Below are positions 34,509-41,725 of a DNA stretch of 64,000 nucleotides, piece after piece. The stretch is from an uncultured Flavobacteriales bacterium (GTDB lineage: Bacteria > Bacteroidota > Bacteroidia > Flavobacteriales_G > Salibacteraceae). Numbering within the stretch: the stretch's first letter is position 1; each line of letters begins with the position of its first letter. The notes under the pieces were generated by a model. That model was not told the DNA's origin, made no database searches, and saw only the letters and a list, made by a program, of their open reading frames with translations. The position numbers and the translations under genes are program-made. The stretch covers positions 1-64,000 of the forward strand of contig CAJVZZ010000011.1 in assembly GCA_913020435.1 (NCBI GenBank), given 5' to 3'.

Positions 34509-35423
34509 ATGAGAAGAATGTCGTTTGTTTCGCAGCTGGTGCTGCTGATAGTAATCTTGCTAATCTGCTTGATATTCTTTTCATTGATTGGCTATGGACT
34601 GGCCATGTTAATGTTCGATTTAAGCATTGAAGAGTTGCAACTAGCCTCAAATTACAAGGCAATTCAAGGTTTAAAAATTGTACAAGTTTTTAGTTCATTA
34701 GGAACTTACCTCGTTCCTGTAATCATTTTAATCTATATCTTAAAAGAAAAGCCTATTCAGTATTTAAATTTAAATACTAGATTAAATCCTTGGGCAATGG
34801 TTGTTGTCTCCTTAATGATCGTTGCCTTCTTTCCTCTAAACGGTGTGATTGCTGAGTGGAACATGGCGCTTCCTTTGCCAGATGCGCTTGTTCAATACGA
34901 GGCTAAAATTGAAGAAACGATTAAACGCTTTTTGCAAATGCCAACTATTGGTGACTTGATTGTCAATTTGATTGTAATTGCTTTGGTCGCGGCAGTTGCG
35001 GAAGAGGTTTTGTTTCGCGGATTAATTCAAAGAATGATTTTAGAAAAAACACAAAACCATCATGTTGCTATTTGGGTTGCTGCAATTGTTTTTAGTGGCA
35101 TTCATTTTCAGTTTTCCGGATTCTTTCCACGGTTGTTTTTAGGTGTTCTTTTCGGATACATTTTCCATTGGAGTAAATCGCTTTGGTATCCAATAATCGC
35201 CCATTTATTGCACAACGGAATCACGGTAGTTCTTGTTTATGTTTATGGTGTTGAAGCATTGGAAGGAATGGCAGCTGACGCTGAAAGCGGAAGTCAGATT
35301 GCAATGACTGTTGGAGCAACGTTAATATTTTCGGCTTTGGTTGTACATTTCTATAGGGATTATCGGAAAGTGGATGAGCCTTTAGAAATAAGCCCTCATT
35401 CTGACGGTTCCAGTGTGGATTGA
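34509..35423 (+). CDS. CPBP-family intramembrane glutamic endopeptidase
   Basis: A CAAX-protease/bacteriocin-processing (Abi) membrane protein of 304 residues with about seven or eight hydrophobic helices. Conserved motif 1 is the Glu-Glu pair in AVAEEVLFRGLIQR; motif 2 is FSGIHFQFSGFFPRLFLG with the catalytic His; motif 3 is PIIAHLLHNG. In Bacteroidota such proteins are widespread and their substrates mostly unknown. The C-terminal 20 residues (DYRKVDEPLEISPHSDGSSVD) are soluble and are encoded in DNA shared, in antisense, with the end of the next gene (42-base overlap). Confidence 0.9.
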   Translation: MRRMSFVSQLVLLIVILLICLIFFSLIGYGLAMLMFDLSIEELQLASNYKAIQGLKIVQVFSSLGTYLVPVIILIYILKEKPIQYLNLNTRLNPWAMVVVSLMIVAFFPLNGVIAEWNMALPLPDALVQYEAKIEETIKRFLQMPTIGDLIVNLIVIALVAAVAEEVLFRGLIQRMILEKTQNHHVAIWVAAIVFSGIHFQFSGFFPRLFLGVLFGYIFHWSKSLWYPIIAHLLHNGITVVLVYVYGVEALEGMAADAESGSQIAMTVGATLIFSALVVHFYRDYRKVDEPLEISPHSDGSSVD

Positions 35424-38400
35424 TTTTGAGCCTTCAGAAGATCGTCCATTGTACCCAACATTGAGTTGCAAATATTTTCCAATATTCCGTTGGTAGGTTA
35501 CCTGCCATGTTCCGTTATCTCCCTGTTGCAATCCTTCTAACATTTCATAATCAATTGATCCGTTAAGTATACCTTGATAGGTAATTCTAATATAAGCGAT
35601 TTCCAACAATAAACTACCTTTTCCTACTTTTTGGAAACGAGTTTCTAAACCTGCTTTTTGATGAATGGCTTTCTCTCCGCCTAGGTCTGCGTCATTGATT
35701 TTTTCTTTGTGTTCATACAAAACCGCGATTCGATAACTTACCCCGGGTTGAAAAGTAAGTTTTGGCAAAACACTGTAATAATCAATGTTGAAATTTCGTG
35801 TGGTGATAAAATCTGCTTCACTGGTTTTCTTTCCCCACTTACCCTCAGTTTCCAATAAAAACATACGAGTAATATTCCACCGACCACGTCCCACTTGTAA
35901 AGCATTAGTTCTAGTTTCCAATCCATTGCTCAAAAGGGTTCTCCCTTTTATATCCTGAATCGTATAATCTAGACCAAAAATAGGATGCGATCGATTCAGA
36001 TAAATCGTATTTCTAAAAGAAGAATTTAGACTCACTAATTGAGTATCGATTCCGACATCAGGCAATGGATTGAATCGTGTATTAATTGCGTCTTCTTGCG
36101 TTTTTCTATCCATTCTGTAGGCAGTTTGATTGGAGAAGGCTGCTAATAATTTCAGCAAACCAGTTTTGTTATTCCAAACCCTGCTTGGGTTAATATTAAA
36201 GGTTTGATTGAACTGATTGGTAAACACTTTTACATAATCATTGGTAAGAATAAATATCCGAATGTACTTGGCCTCATCACTAAAAGCAGCGACCTCAAAT
36301 TCGTTGATTTCTTGAATTGCATTTCCGTTTGCATCTATCCAAGTATACTGGCCTTGACCCGCAGGAACTTCTATGTATTTGTATTCTCTTTTTGCTTCTA
36401 AACCGGATCCTATTTCGTAAAATGAACCAGCGGTTAATGCTCCCTTCCAAAGGCGCAGATTATACTCCACTCGACTTAAAAAATTCTGATCAGGTTGATC
36501 GACCGTCAATTTACTATCTCGAATTTGTAACTCACGATATACTCCTTTTATTCCTGCCGTAAATGGTCTAAAACTCCTCCATTGATATTCCGCTCCATAG
36601 TTTTCGGCATAGGTTGCAATTTTCATTTCATTTTCTGAACTTCTGTAATCTTCTCTATGTCCGTAGAAAACTTTGTAATAATTCTTAGTACTATCGAGTG
36701 ATTCTAGAAAGTACTCTCTTTCCCAGAATTGATAAGCCGTAGCAGACAACGTATCCGAAATTAGACCCTTGATTCTGTTGTCTTCTCGGTCGTCTTTATA
36801 CCCAAAATTTAGTTTGCCAACTTTCTTTTTTACCAATGCTTTGTGACGTGTAAAGCTGGTATTGGACAAGGTTCCTCCAGATTCCATTGCACTTGCATCC
36901 AGCTTTGCTGATATTCCTTCGTAAGCAATAGAAGCATTTAAGTTATGTCGCTGCGCAGTGAAATCACTCTCGGCATCAAACCCTTCAAATTTGTACTGAA
37001 TATTGGTGTTCTTTTTTTGCTGTAATACTATTCCACCACTATATATGTTTTGTTCATTAGTCAAGTTCAGGTTCCGAATGTTCCAATCTCTATAGAATTC
37101 GACTGTTCGAATCCGTTCTATTTCAGTGAAATTACTGCCCCAATGTTCAATCCCGATAATAGGGCTTAACACCCAGCCTTTTTCTTCTGTCGATAATCTA
37201 AATCCTTTTTTCCAGTTCGTTTTAAAAGCATAACCAATATCATTACCGGCATCTTCTGTAGAAAAGGTATTGATATCGTTGTTGCTGATGGCACCTTCAA
37301 AAGTCACTTCAGAAATATCGGAAAACTCGTATTTACCTCCCAAAGAAAATAACTGTCGCTGTTTTGGACTATATAAAATTACGATTGGGGCATAATCGCC
37401 TCTAGAACCAAAAGACGAGGGTTCTACCCACTGAAACACTCTACCGTTTGCTGTAGAATTCAATAGAATATAATCTCCATTACCAGGGCCAACATTGGTA
37501 AATGTAACTCTCCATTTTGCACTATCAGAATTTGAAGAGACCACAAAAACAGTATCATAACCTAGGCTATCGGTCAGCTTGTAAAGTACTTCATTTTCGG
37601 TAAACTCAACTTGTTTGGCACTATTAGAAAACGCCTGATCTAGACTATCGCCTGCATCGGCTAAAATTATTTTCTGCTCATCACTCAGGTCCTGCTGCAA
37701 GCTCTGGTTCTTTGCATCTTGCTCTGAATACAGATTAAAGTTCAACTCAAGTTTTTTATATTTGAACTCATCGCTAAGCTGAAATAGTGTTCGAGTGAAG
37801 TTCTGATCACTGTACTGGAATTCAATAATTATTCTTTTGTCTTTTGTAATAAGCTGACGTGCTGTAAAAGAAATTTCTGCAGTGTTATAGTTAATGATAT
37901 AATCTTCGCTCTGACCTCGAGTAAGCAACTTTCCGTCGATATACACTCTTTCTGTTCCACTTAGGATAATAATAAAAGGCTCACTCTCTTCTCCTTGAAG
38001 TCGATAAGGACCTTGGTTGCCTTCTACACCCTGAACTACGTTTCGCGCAAATTTTCCTCTTGAAATAGCTCCACTTAATCGAATATTCATTTGAGCGGAT
38101 TTATCTTCGATTGAATCGTTCTTGAATTGGTTAGTTGGTAAATCCACCTTCAAGCTGGAAGTAAGTCCTTGCGCCTTTTTGTTGTACTTCATGAAGTAAC
38201 TATTCCCACTTTTCAGTCTAAAGTCTCCTGCAGTTAAGCTCGCTTGGTCGTTATACACTTTAATGTAAACCTGATCAAAATCTTGTAATTGCTGCGTATT
38301 TCCTTCGGGTTGAATAGGAATGTTTTCATCAGAAATTGCGGCGGTCACAAATAAATTACTTGCGATTTTTCCAGAAAATTGAAGGTTTAGGCTTGAACTA

Positions 38401-38882
38401 ACACTGAGATCTCGATTGTTTCCAAACCCTACCCCCCGACTAATACTACCGCTTTTTTCAATACCTCCCAATTCCATGAGCTCTGAGGTGGTTTTCGGTT
38501 GAACGGAATAACGAAAAGGGTTATTGGCAACAAAATTCCGCGATTGAATTATGTTTGGATTCTTCCTAGAATAAGGCTTATAAAAAGAAAATGGAAAGGT
38601 TTTATAACTTACTACCGCTTGAATTGGGCTATCAATTTTATCCTGATTCCAAATTAGTCTTCCGTTCAAATAGTCTAGCGTATAAAAGGTGGAATCAATT
38701 GCTAAGCCACTAGTATCCTGCAACGAAAAAGAGGATTCAATGAGCGTAAGAGAGTCTAATAAGACCGTATCGGTCGAATTGGAAATTAGTTTGAACTGCG
38801 TAGATGATTGAGCCTGTGCTGACTGACTCGAAAGCACAAAAAAAAGAAAAAGAAAAAAGTAGTTTTTACAAAAACCCAGCAC
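35382..38882 (-). CDS. Large outer-membrane beta-barrel-like protein of unknown function
   Basis: 1166 residues starting at a GTG (38882-38880) and beginning with a signal peptide (LFLFFVLSSQSAQAQ). Residues about 140-260 contain GGIEKSGSISRGVGFGNNRDLSV and AAISDENIPIQPEGNTQQLQDFDQVYIKV, and about 300-370 carry the strand motif TERVYIDGKLLTRGQSEDYIINY, which recalls parts of SprA-type translocon barrels. From about 480 to the end the sequence is alternating polar/aromatic strands typical of a large beta-barrel, ending in a terminal Phe. I cannot name the family; it is not a TonB-dependent receptor by motifs. The gene converges with the CPBP gene and overlaps it by 42 bases. Confidence 0.75.
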   Translation of the reverse strand: MLGFCKNYFFLFLFFVLSSQSAQAQSSTQFKLISNSTDTVLLDSLTLIESSFSLQDTSGLAIDSTFYTLDYLNGRLIWNQDKIDSPIQAVVSYKTFPFSFYKPYSRKNPNIIQSRNFVANNPFRYSVQPKTTSELMELGGIEKSGSISRGVGFGNNRDLSVSSSLNLQFSGKIASNLFVTAAISDENIPIQPEGNTQQLQDFDQVYIKVYNDQASLTAGDFRLKSGNSYFMKYNKKAQGLTSSLKVDLPTNQFKNDSIEDKSAQMNIRLSGAISRGKFARNVVQGVEGNQGPYRLQGEESEPFIIILSGTERVYIDGKLLTRGQSEDYIINYNTAEISFTARQLITKDKRIIIEFQYSDQNFTRTLFQLSDEFKYKKLELNFNLYSEQDAKNQSLQQDLSDEQKIILADAGDSLDQAFSNSAKQVEFTENEVLYKLTDSLGYDTVFVVSSNSDSAKWRVTFTNVGPGNGDYILLNSTANGRVFQWVEPSSFGSRGDYAPIVILYSPKQRQLFSLGGKYEFSDISEVTFEGAISNNDINTFSTEDAGNDIGYAFKTNWKKGFRLSTEEKGWVLSPIIGIEHWGSNFTEIERIRTVEFYRDWNIRNLNLTNEQNIYSGGIVLQQKKNTNIQYKFEGFDAESDFTAQRHNLNASIAYEGISAKLDASAMESGGTLSNTSFTRHKALVKKKVGKLNFGYKDDREDNRIKGLISDTLSATAYQFWEREYFLESLDSTKNYYKVFYGHREDYRSSENEMKIATYAENYGAEYQWRSFRPFTAGIKGVYRELQIRDSKLTVDQPDQNFLSRVEYNLRLWKGALTAGSFYEIGSGLEAKREYKYIEVPAGQGQYTWIDANGNAIQEINEFEVAAFSDEAKYIRIFILTNDYVKVFTNQFNQTFNINPSRVWNNKTGLLKLLAAFSNQTAYRMDRKTQEDAINTRFNPLPDVGIDTQLVSLNSSFRNTIYLNRSHPIFGLDYTIQDIKGRTLLSNGLETRTNALQVGRGRWNITRMFLLETEGKWGKKTSEADFITTRNFNIDYYSVLPKLTFQPGVSYRIAVLYEHKEKINDADLGGEKAIHQKAGLETRFQKVGKGSLLLEIAYIRITYQGILNGSIDYEMLEGLQQGDNGTWQVTYQRNIGKYLQLNVGYNGRSSEGSKSIHTGTVRMRAYF

Positions 38883-38886
38883 TCTT

Positions 38887-38894
38887 CAAAGATA
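38887..38894 (-). promoter_or_regulatory. -7 box TATCTTTG four bases before a GTG start
   Basis: Minus-strand TAnnTTTG match separated from the GTG start at 38882 by AAGA only. It supports that start and suggests a leaderless transcript. Confidence 0.5.
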
Positions 38895-38956
38895 TTGTTA
38901 TGACCAACGGATAGTTTAACTATTAAGTACAAAAAGTAGTTCAAAGAATAACAGGA

Positions 38957-38986
38957 GATCACGCTGATTTTATTTCAGCATCTCCT
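38957..38986. repeat. Dispersed intergenic palindrome, copy 3
   Basis: GATCACGCTGATTTTATTTC followed by AGCATCTCCT. Arms GATCACGCTGA/TCAGCATCTC pair with one or two mismatches. Lies in the 277-base gap between the barrel gene and exbD; the rest of that gap is featureless apart from the exbD terminator. Confidence 0.55.
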
Positions 38987-39112
38987 CATTCTAATTCCAG
39001 CATTCCTTCTCAACAAGCAAGAGGGAACTAGAGCAATAAGCTAGAGCGAGTTACACGAACCCCCTTTCGGCTCATTCTTCGCCAGCTTCATTGCTGGGAA
39101 GGACTAAGACAC

Positions 39113-39136
39113 AAAAAAAGGGGCATGCAGCCCCTT
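39113..39136 (-). terminator. Terminator of the exbB-exbD operon
   Basis: On the minus strand AAGGGGC-TGCAT-GCCCCTT followed by a run of T. It begins 24 bases after the stop of the last exbD gene. Confidence 0.85.
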
Positions 39137-39159
39137 CCTTAATTATAATAAATTTGAAA

Positions 39160-39627
39160 TTACTGCTTAACTACTTTTTCACGAGTAGAATAAGAAATCT
39201 TTAAAGCCTGAACCTCTCTTAGCTCCTGCTTTACATCAGTAACGATTCCCATTTCAGTATCGCCATCCACCTTAAGTGAAGTAGTCAATAACGGAATTTC
39301 AGCCTCATTTACTTCCTCTCGCTTTCCAATAATATACGGTTGCACGTCCTTCACATTTGCAAAAGCATCATTCAACTGTATTCTAGGAGAGGTGCCAAAT
39401 ATTTTGGTTTCCAGAGGCGTACCTATATAAATATAGTTTACCAGATTTTTGTTTTCTAGCTTTTTGATTTCCGTAGCTTCCGGCGGTTCCATTTTCACTT
39501 TCAGATCAACTTCGCGCATAACTGTTGAAACCATAAAGAAGAATAACAGCATGAATACAATATCAGGCAATGACGCTGTTGATACTTGCGGTGTTGCTTT
39601 CTCTTTATCTTTGTTGAACTTAGACAT
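39160..39627 (-). CDS. exbD: ExbD/TolR-type biopolymer transport protein (second copy)
   Basis: Small motor subunit coupling proton flow to TonB-like work. One N-terminal membrane helix (about residues 20-40, LPDIVFMLLFFFMVSTVM) carries the conserved Asp in SLPDIVFMLL, the proton-binding position. The rest is a periplasmic ExbD domain. It overlaps the upstream exbD gene by one base and ends the operon. Compared with the first ExbD its periplasmic domain is shorter and lacks close sequence identity, so the two probably make a heteromeric rotor. Confidence 0.9.
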   Translation of the reverse strand: MSKFNKDKEKATPQVSTASLPDIVFMLLFFFMVSTVMREVDLKVKMEPPEATEIKKLENKNLVNYIYIGTPLETKIFGTSPRIQLNDAFANVKDVQPYIIGKREEVNEAEIPLLTTSLKVDGDTEMGIVTDVKQELREVQALKISYSTREKVVKQ

Positions 39628-40220
39628 TATTGAGCTCCTCCAACATTTTTAGGTTCCGCTTCTGAAATACGTTGCGGATATATTTTACGAATTGCTTTTA
39701 CCCTATCCTTATCTCCTGTTTCCAAGAAAAAATCATAGGTTTTGCCAAACTTCTCCATTGACAACTCATTTCTGAGTTCATTATATGCACGTGCCAATTC
39801 ATTTTGAACCTGTATGTACATGTTGTAAGACGTTCCGTTGTCGTTCTGCAAAGAAATTACTTGCTTAGAAACTTCAACATTTCCAAAAAAATCAACTTCT
39901 TTTAATTCTTTCTCCGGCAATGATTCGTCATTTGAAGGGTTACCAACAAACTCCTTTGTAGCTTCAGTTAGTTCTGCAATTTGCATAATATCTCCTTCAA
40001 CCAACAATTGATCATTTGAATTTACCAGAACTTCAAAAATATTTCGATCCTTGATCTGTGGTGGCTTTTCAATCTCAGGTGGCAACGGAGGAGGTAATAA
40101 CCTCGACAACCCTAAATCGCTATCCATGGTAGTTGTTACCAAGAAAAACACCAGCAATAGGAAGGCGATATCCGCCATCGAAGAAGCATTTATTTCGGGT
40201 GGGGCATTTTTTCCAGCCAT
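39627..40220 (-). CDS. exbD: ExbD/TolR-type biopolymer transport protein (first copy)
   Basis: 197 residues. The N-terminal [26 protein letters not shown] contains the conserved Asp of the single membrane helix (ADIAFLLL). A Pro-rich stretch ([13 protein letters not shown]) links to the periplasmic domain ([49 protein letters not shown]). A final [14 protein letters not shown]-like tail follows. Two consecutive exbD genes after exbB are, from memory, usual in Bacteroidota, where this set may serve gliding, TonB receptors or both. Confidence 0.9.
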   Translation of the reverse strand: MAGKNAPPEINASSMADIAFLLLVFFLVTTTMDSDLGLSRLLPPPLPPEIEKPPQIKDRNIFEVLVNSNDQLLVEGDIMQIAELTEATKEFVGNPSNDESLPEKELKEVDFFGNVEVSKQVISLQNDNGTSYNMYIQVQNELARAYNELRNELSMEKFGKTYDFFLETGDKDRVKAIRKIYPQRISEAEPKNVGGAQ

Positions 40221-40231
40221 AATTTTTTCCT

Positions 40232-40630
40232 TTATCGTTTAATATAACGAGCCAATCCTGAATAAAGTACACTAGCTACTGCCAAAAATGTAAGAATGTA
40301 CAAAGCGTATAACCCTGCATCTGACAATTTAGTAGCACTTTCTGTAGTTCCTTCTGGGTAATATTCTAAAACCGTTCCGTCTGCTAATACATACGAAATT
40401 CCAAGAATCAAAACCATTGCTCCAATTCCCACTGCAGCACCCTTAATAGATTCTGGTTTAGCGGCAGCTCCTAGACCTGCGCTTACCAATGCTCCACCAG
40501 CAGTAATGAATGAGAAGATATAAGCCACATAAATCATTGGCTCATAACTGCCACCCACAACGCCCAGTAAAAATACTAGTGCACCTAGTGCAAGTAAAAC
40601 ATAAAGTATAATTGAACTTATCTTATCCAT
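40232..40630 (-). CDS. Small four-helix membrane protein of the ExbB-ExbD operon
   Basis: 132 residues with four hydrophobic segments at about 7-28, 30-55, 70-90 and 105-125. Motifs include [22 protein letters not shown] and a loop with [18 protein letters not shown] know this protein only as a regular neighbour between exbB and exbD in Bacteroidota; it has no assigned function. Its place (4 bases after exbB, 11 before exbD) suggests that it belongs to the motor complex or its assembly. Confidence 0.75.
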   Translation of the reverse strand: MDKISSIILYVLLALGALVFLLGVVGGSYEPMIYVAYIFSFITAGGALVSAGLGAAAKPESIKGAAVGIGAMVLILGISYVLADGTVLEYYPEGTTESATKLSDAGLYALYILTFLAVASVLYSGLARYIKR

Positions 40631-40633
40631 ACT

Positions 40634-41470
40634 CTACGATTTAGTTTGGTGCTTGATTAATAAATCAACCAATGAAATAGAAGCATCTTCCATATCGTTT
40701 ACGATAGAATCAACTTTCGCTACAATGTAGTTGTAAAATACTTGAAGAACCATAGCCACTAACAGTCCTGAAACTGTTGTAATCAATGCAACTCCAATAC
40801 CACCAGCAACAATACCTGGGGAAATGTTATTTGCCTGTGCAATCGCATCAAACGCTCCGATCATACCTACTACTGTTCCAAAGAAACCAAGCATTGGAGC
40901 AAGAGCGATAAACAATGAAATCCAAGACAGCCCTTTTTCCATAAGTCCCATTTGAACTGAACCGTATGCAACAACTGATTTCTCTACCATATCGATTCCT
41001 TCAGATGAACGATCTAATCCTTGATAGAATATAGAGGCGACGGGCCCTTTTGTGTTTCTACAAACTTCTTTTGCAGCTTCAACTCCACCACTCTTAAGTG
41101 CAGCTTCAACATTTTCAATTAATTGTTTTGTATTTGTTGTAGCCATCGTTAAGTAAAGAATTCTTTCAATACAAATAGCAAGTCCAAGAATCAAACAAAC
41201 CAGAACAAAAGACATAAAACCAGGACCCCCAGCAATAAACTTGTCTTTAACTACTTGGTGAAAACTCTTTTCTAGAACAACTTCCTCCTCTACTGGGACA
41301 GCTTCTTCCATCGGTTCTTCTTCGGTCATTGGTTCCGCGGCCGCGACTGTGGAATCATCCGCCATTTGTGTCGTTGTATCTGCTCCTGGAGCATCCTGAG
41401 CAAAAGAAGTGGATACGTACCCGAAGTTTAAGAGGGCAAATACAGCCAAAATTGAGAATACCTTATTCAT
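40634..41470 (-). CDS. exbB: MotA/TolQ/ExbB proton channel family protein with acidic N-terminal extension
   Basis: 278 residues. Unlike E. coli ExbB it begins with a cleavable-looking signal peptide (ALLNFGYVSTSFAQ) followed by about 55 acidic residues (TEEEPMEEAVPVEEEVV), then three membrane helices. The channel core shows GLSWISLFIALAPMLGFFGTVVGMIGAFDAIAQ and GIVAGGIGVALITTVSGLLVAMV, including conserved Thr and Pro/Gly positions lining the proton path. It heads the operon exbB-small protein-exbD-exbD. Likely partner of a TonB such as the one at 19.7 kb. Confidence 0.93.
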   Translation of the reverse strand: MNKVFSILAVFALLNFGYVSTSFAQDAPGADTTTQMADDSTVAAAEPMTEEEPMEEAVPVEEEVVLEKSFHQVVKDKFIAGGPGFMSFVLVCLILGLAICIERILYLTMATTNTKQLIENVEAALKSGGVEAAKEVCRNTKGPVASIFYQGLDRSSEGIDMVEKSVVAYGSVQMGLMEKGLSWISLFIALAPMLGFFGTVVGMIGAFDAIAQANNISPGIVAGGIGVALITTVSGLLVAMVLQVFYNYIVAKVDSIVNDMEDASISLVDLLIKHQTKS

Positions 41471-41529
41471 AATCTATTTGTGTTTGAATTGTTTACTTAT
41501 TAATTATTCTAATATTAATTACATACTCT

Positions 41530-41620
41530 TGGCGGAGAGAGAGGGATTCGAACCCTCGAAACCCTTATGAGGTTTACACGCTTTCCAAGCGAGCCAGTTC
41601 AGCCACTCCTGCACCTCTCC
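41530..41620 (-). tRNA. tRNA-Ser (GGA)
   Basis: Read on the minus strand from 41620: acceptor GGAGAGG pairs with TCTCTCC (one G-T), D stem CAG/CTG, anticodon loop TTGGAAA (anticodon GGA, reading UCC/UCU), a long variable arm AAACC...GGTTT typical of tRNA-Ser, T arm GAGGG TTCGAAT CCCTC, discriminator G and a genome-encoded CCA (41532-41530). The anticodon stem CTCGC/GCGTG carries one T-T mismatch at positions 28/42. The gene stands alone between exbB and the TPR protein gene. Confidence 0.93.
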
Positions 41621-41725
41621 TTTATCGTTTACCTTACATGATTTTGACCCACTTAAAGCGGCCGCAAATTACAAAATTTTTATTATCACAAACGCTAATC
41701 CTAAAGAGTTAAAGTTTTAATGACA

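Noticed and set aside
39001-39112. A gene or second RNA in the gap before the exbD terminator
   Set aside because: All frames are short and no tRNA-like or riboswitch-like fold is apparent.
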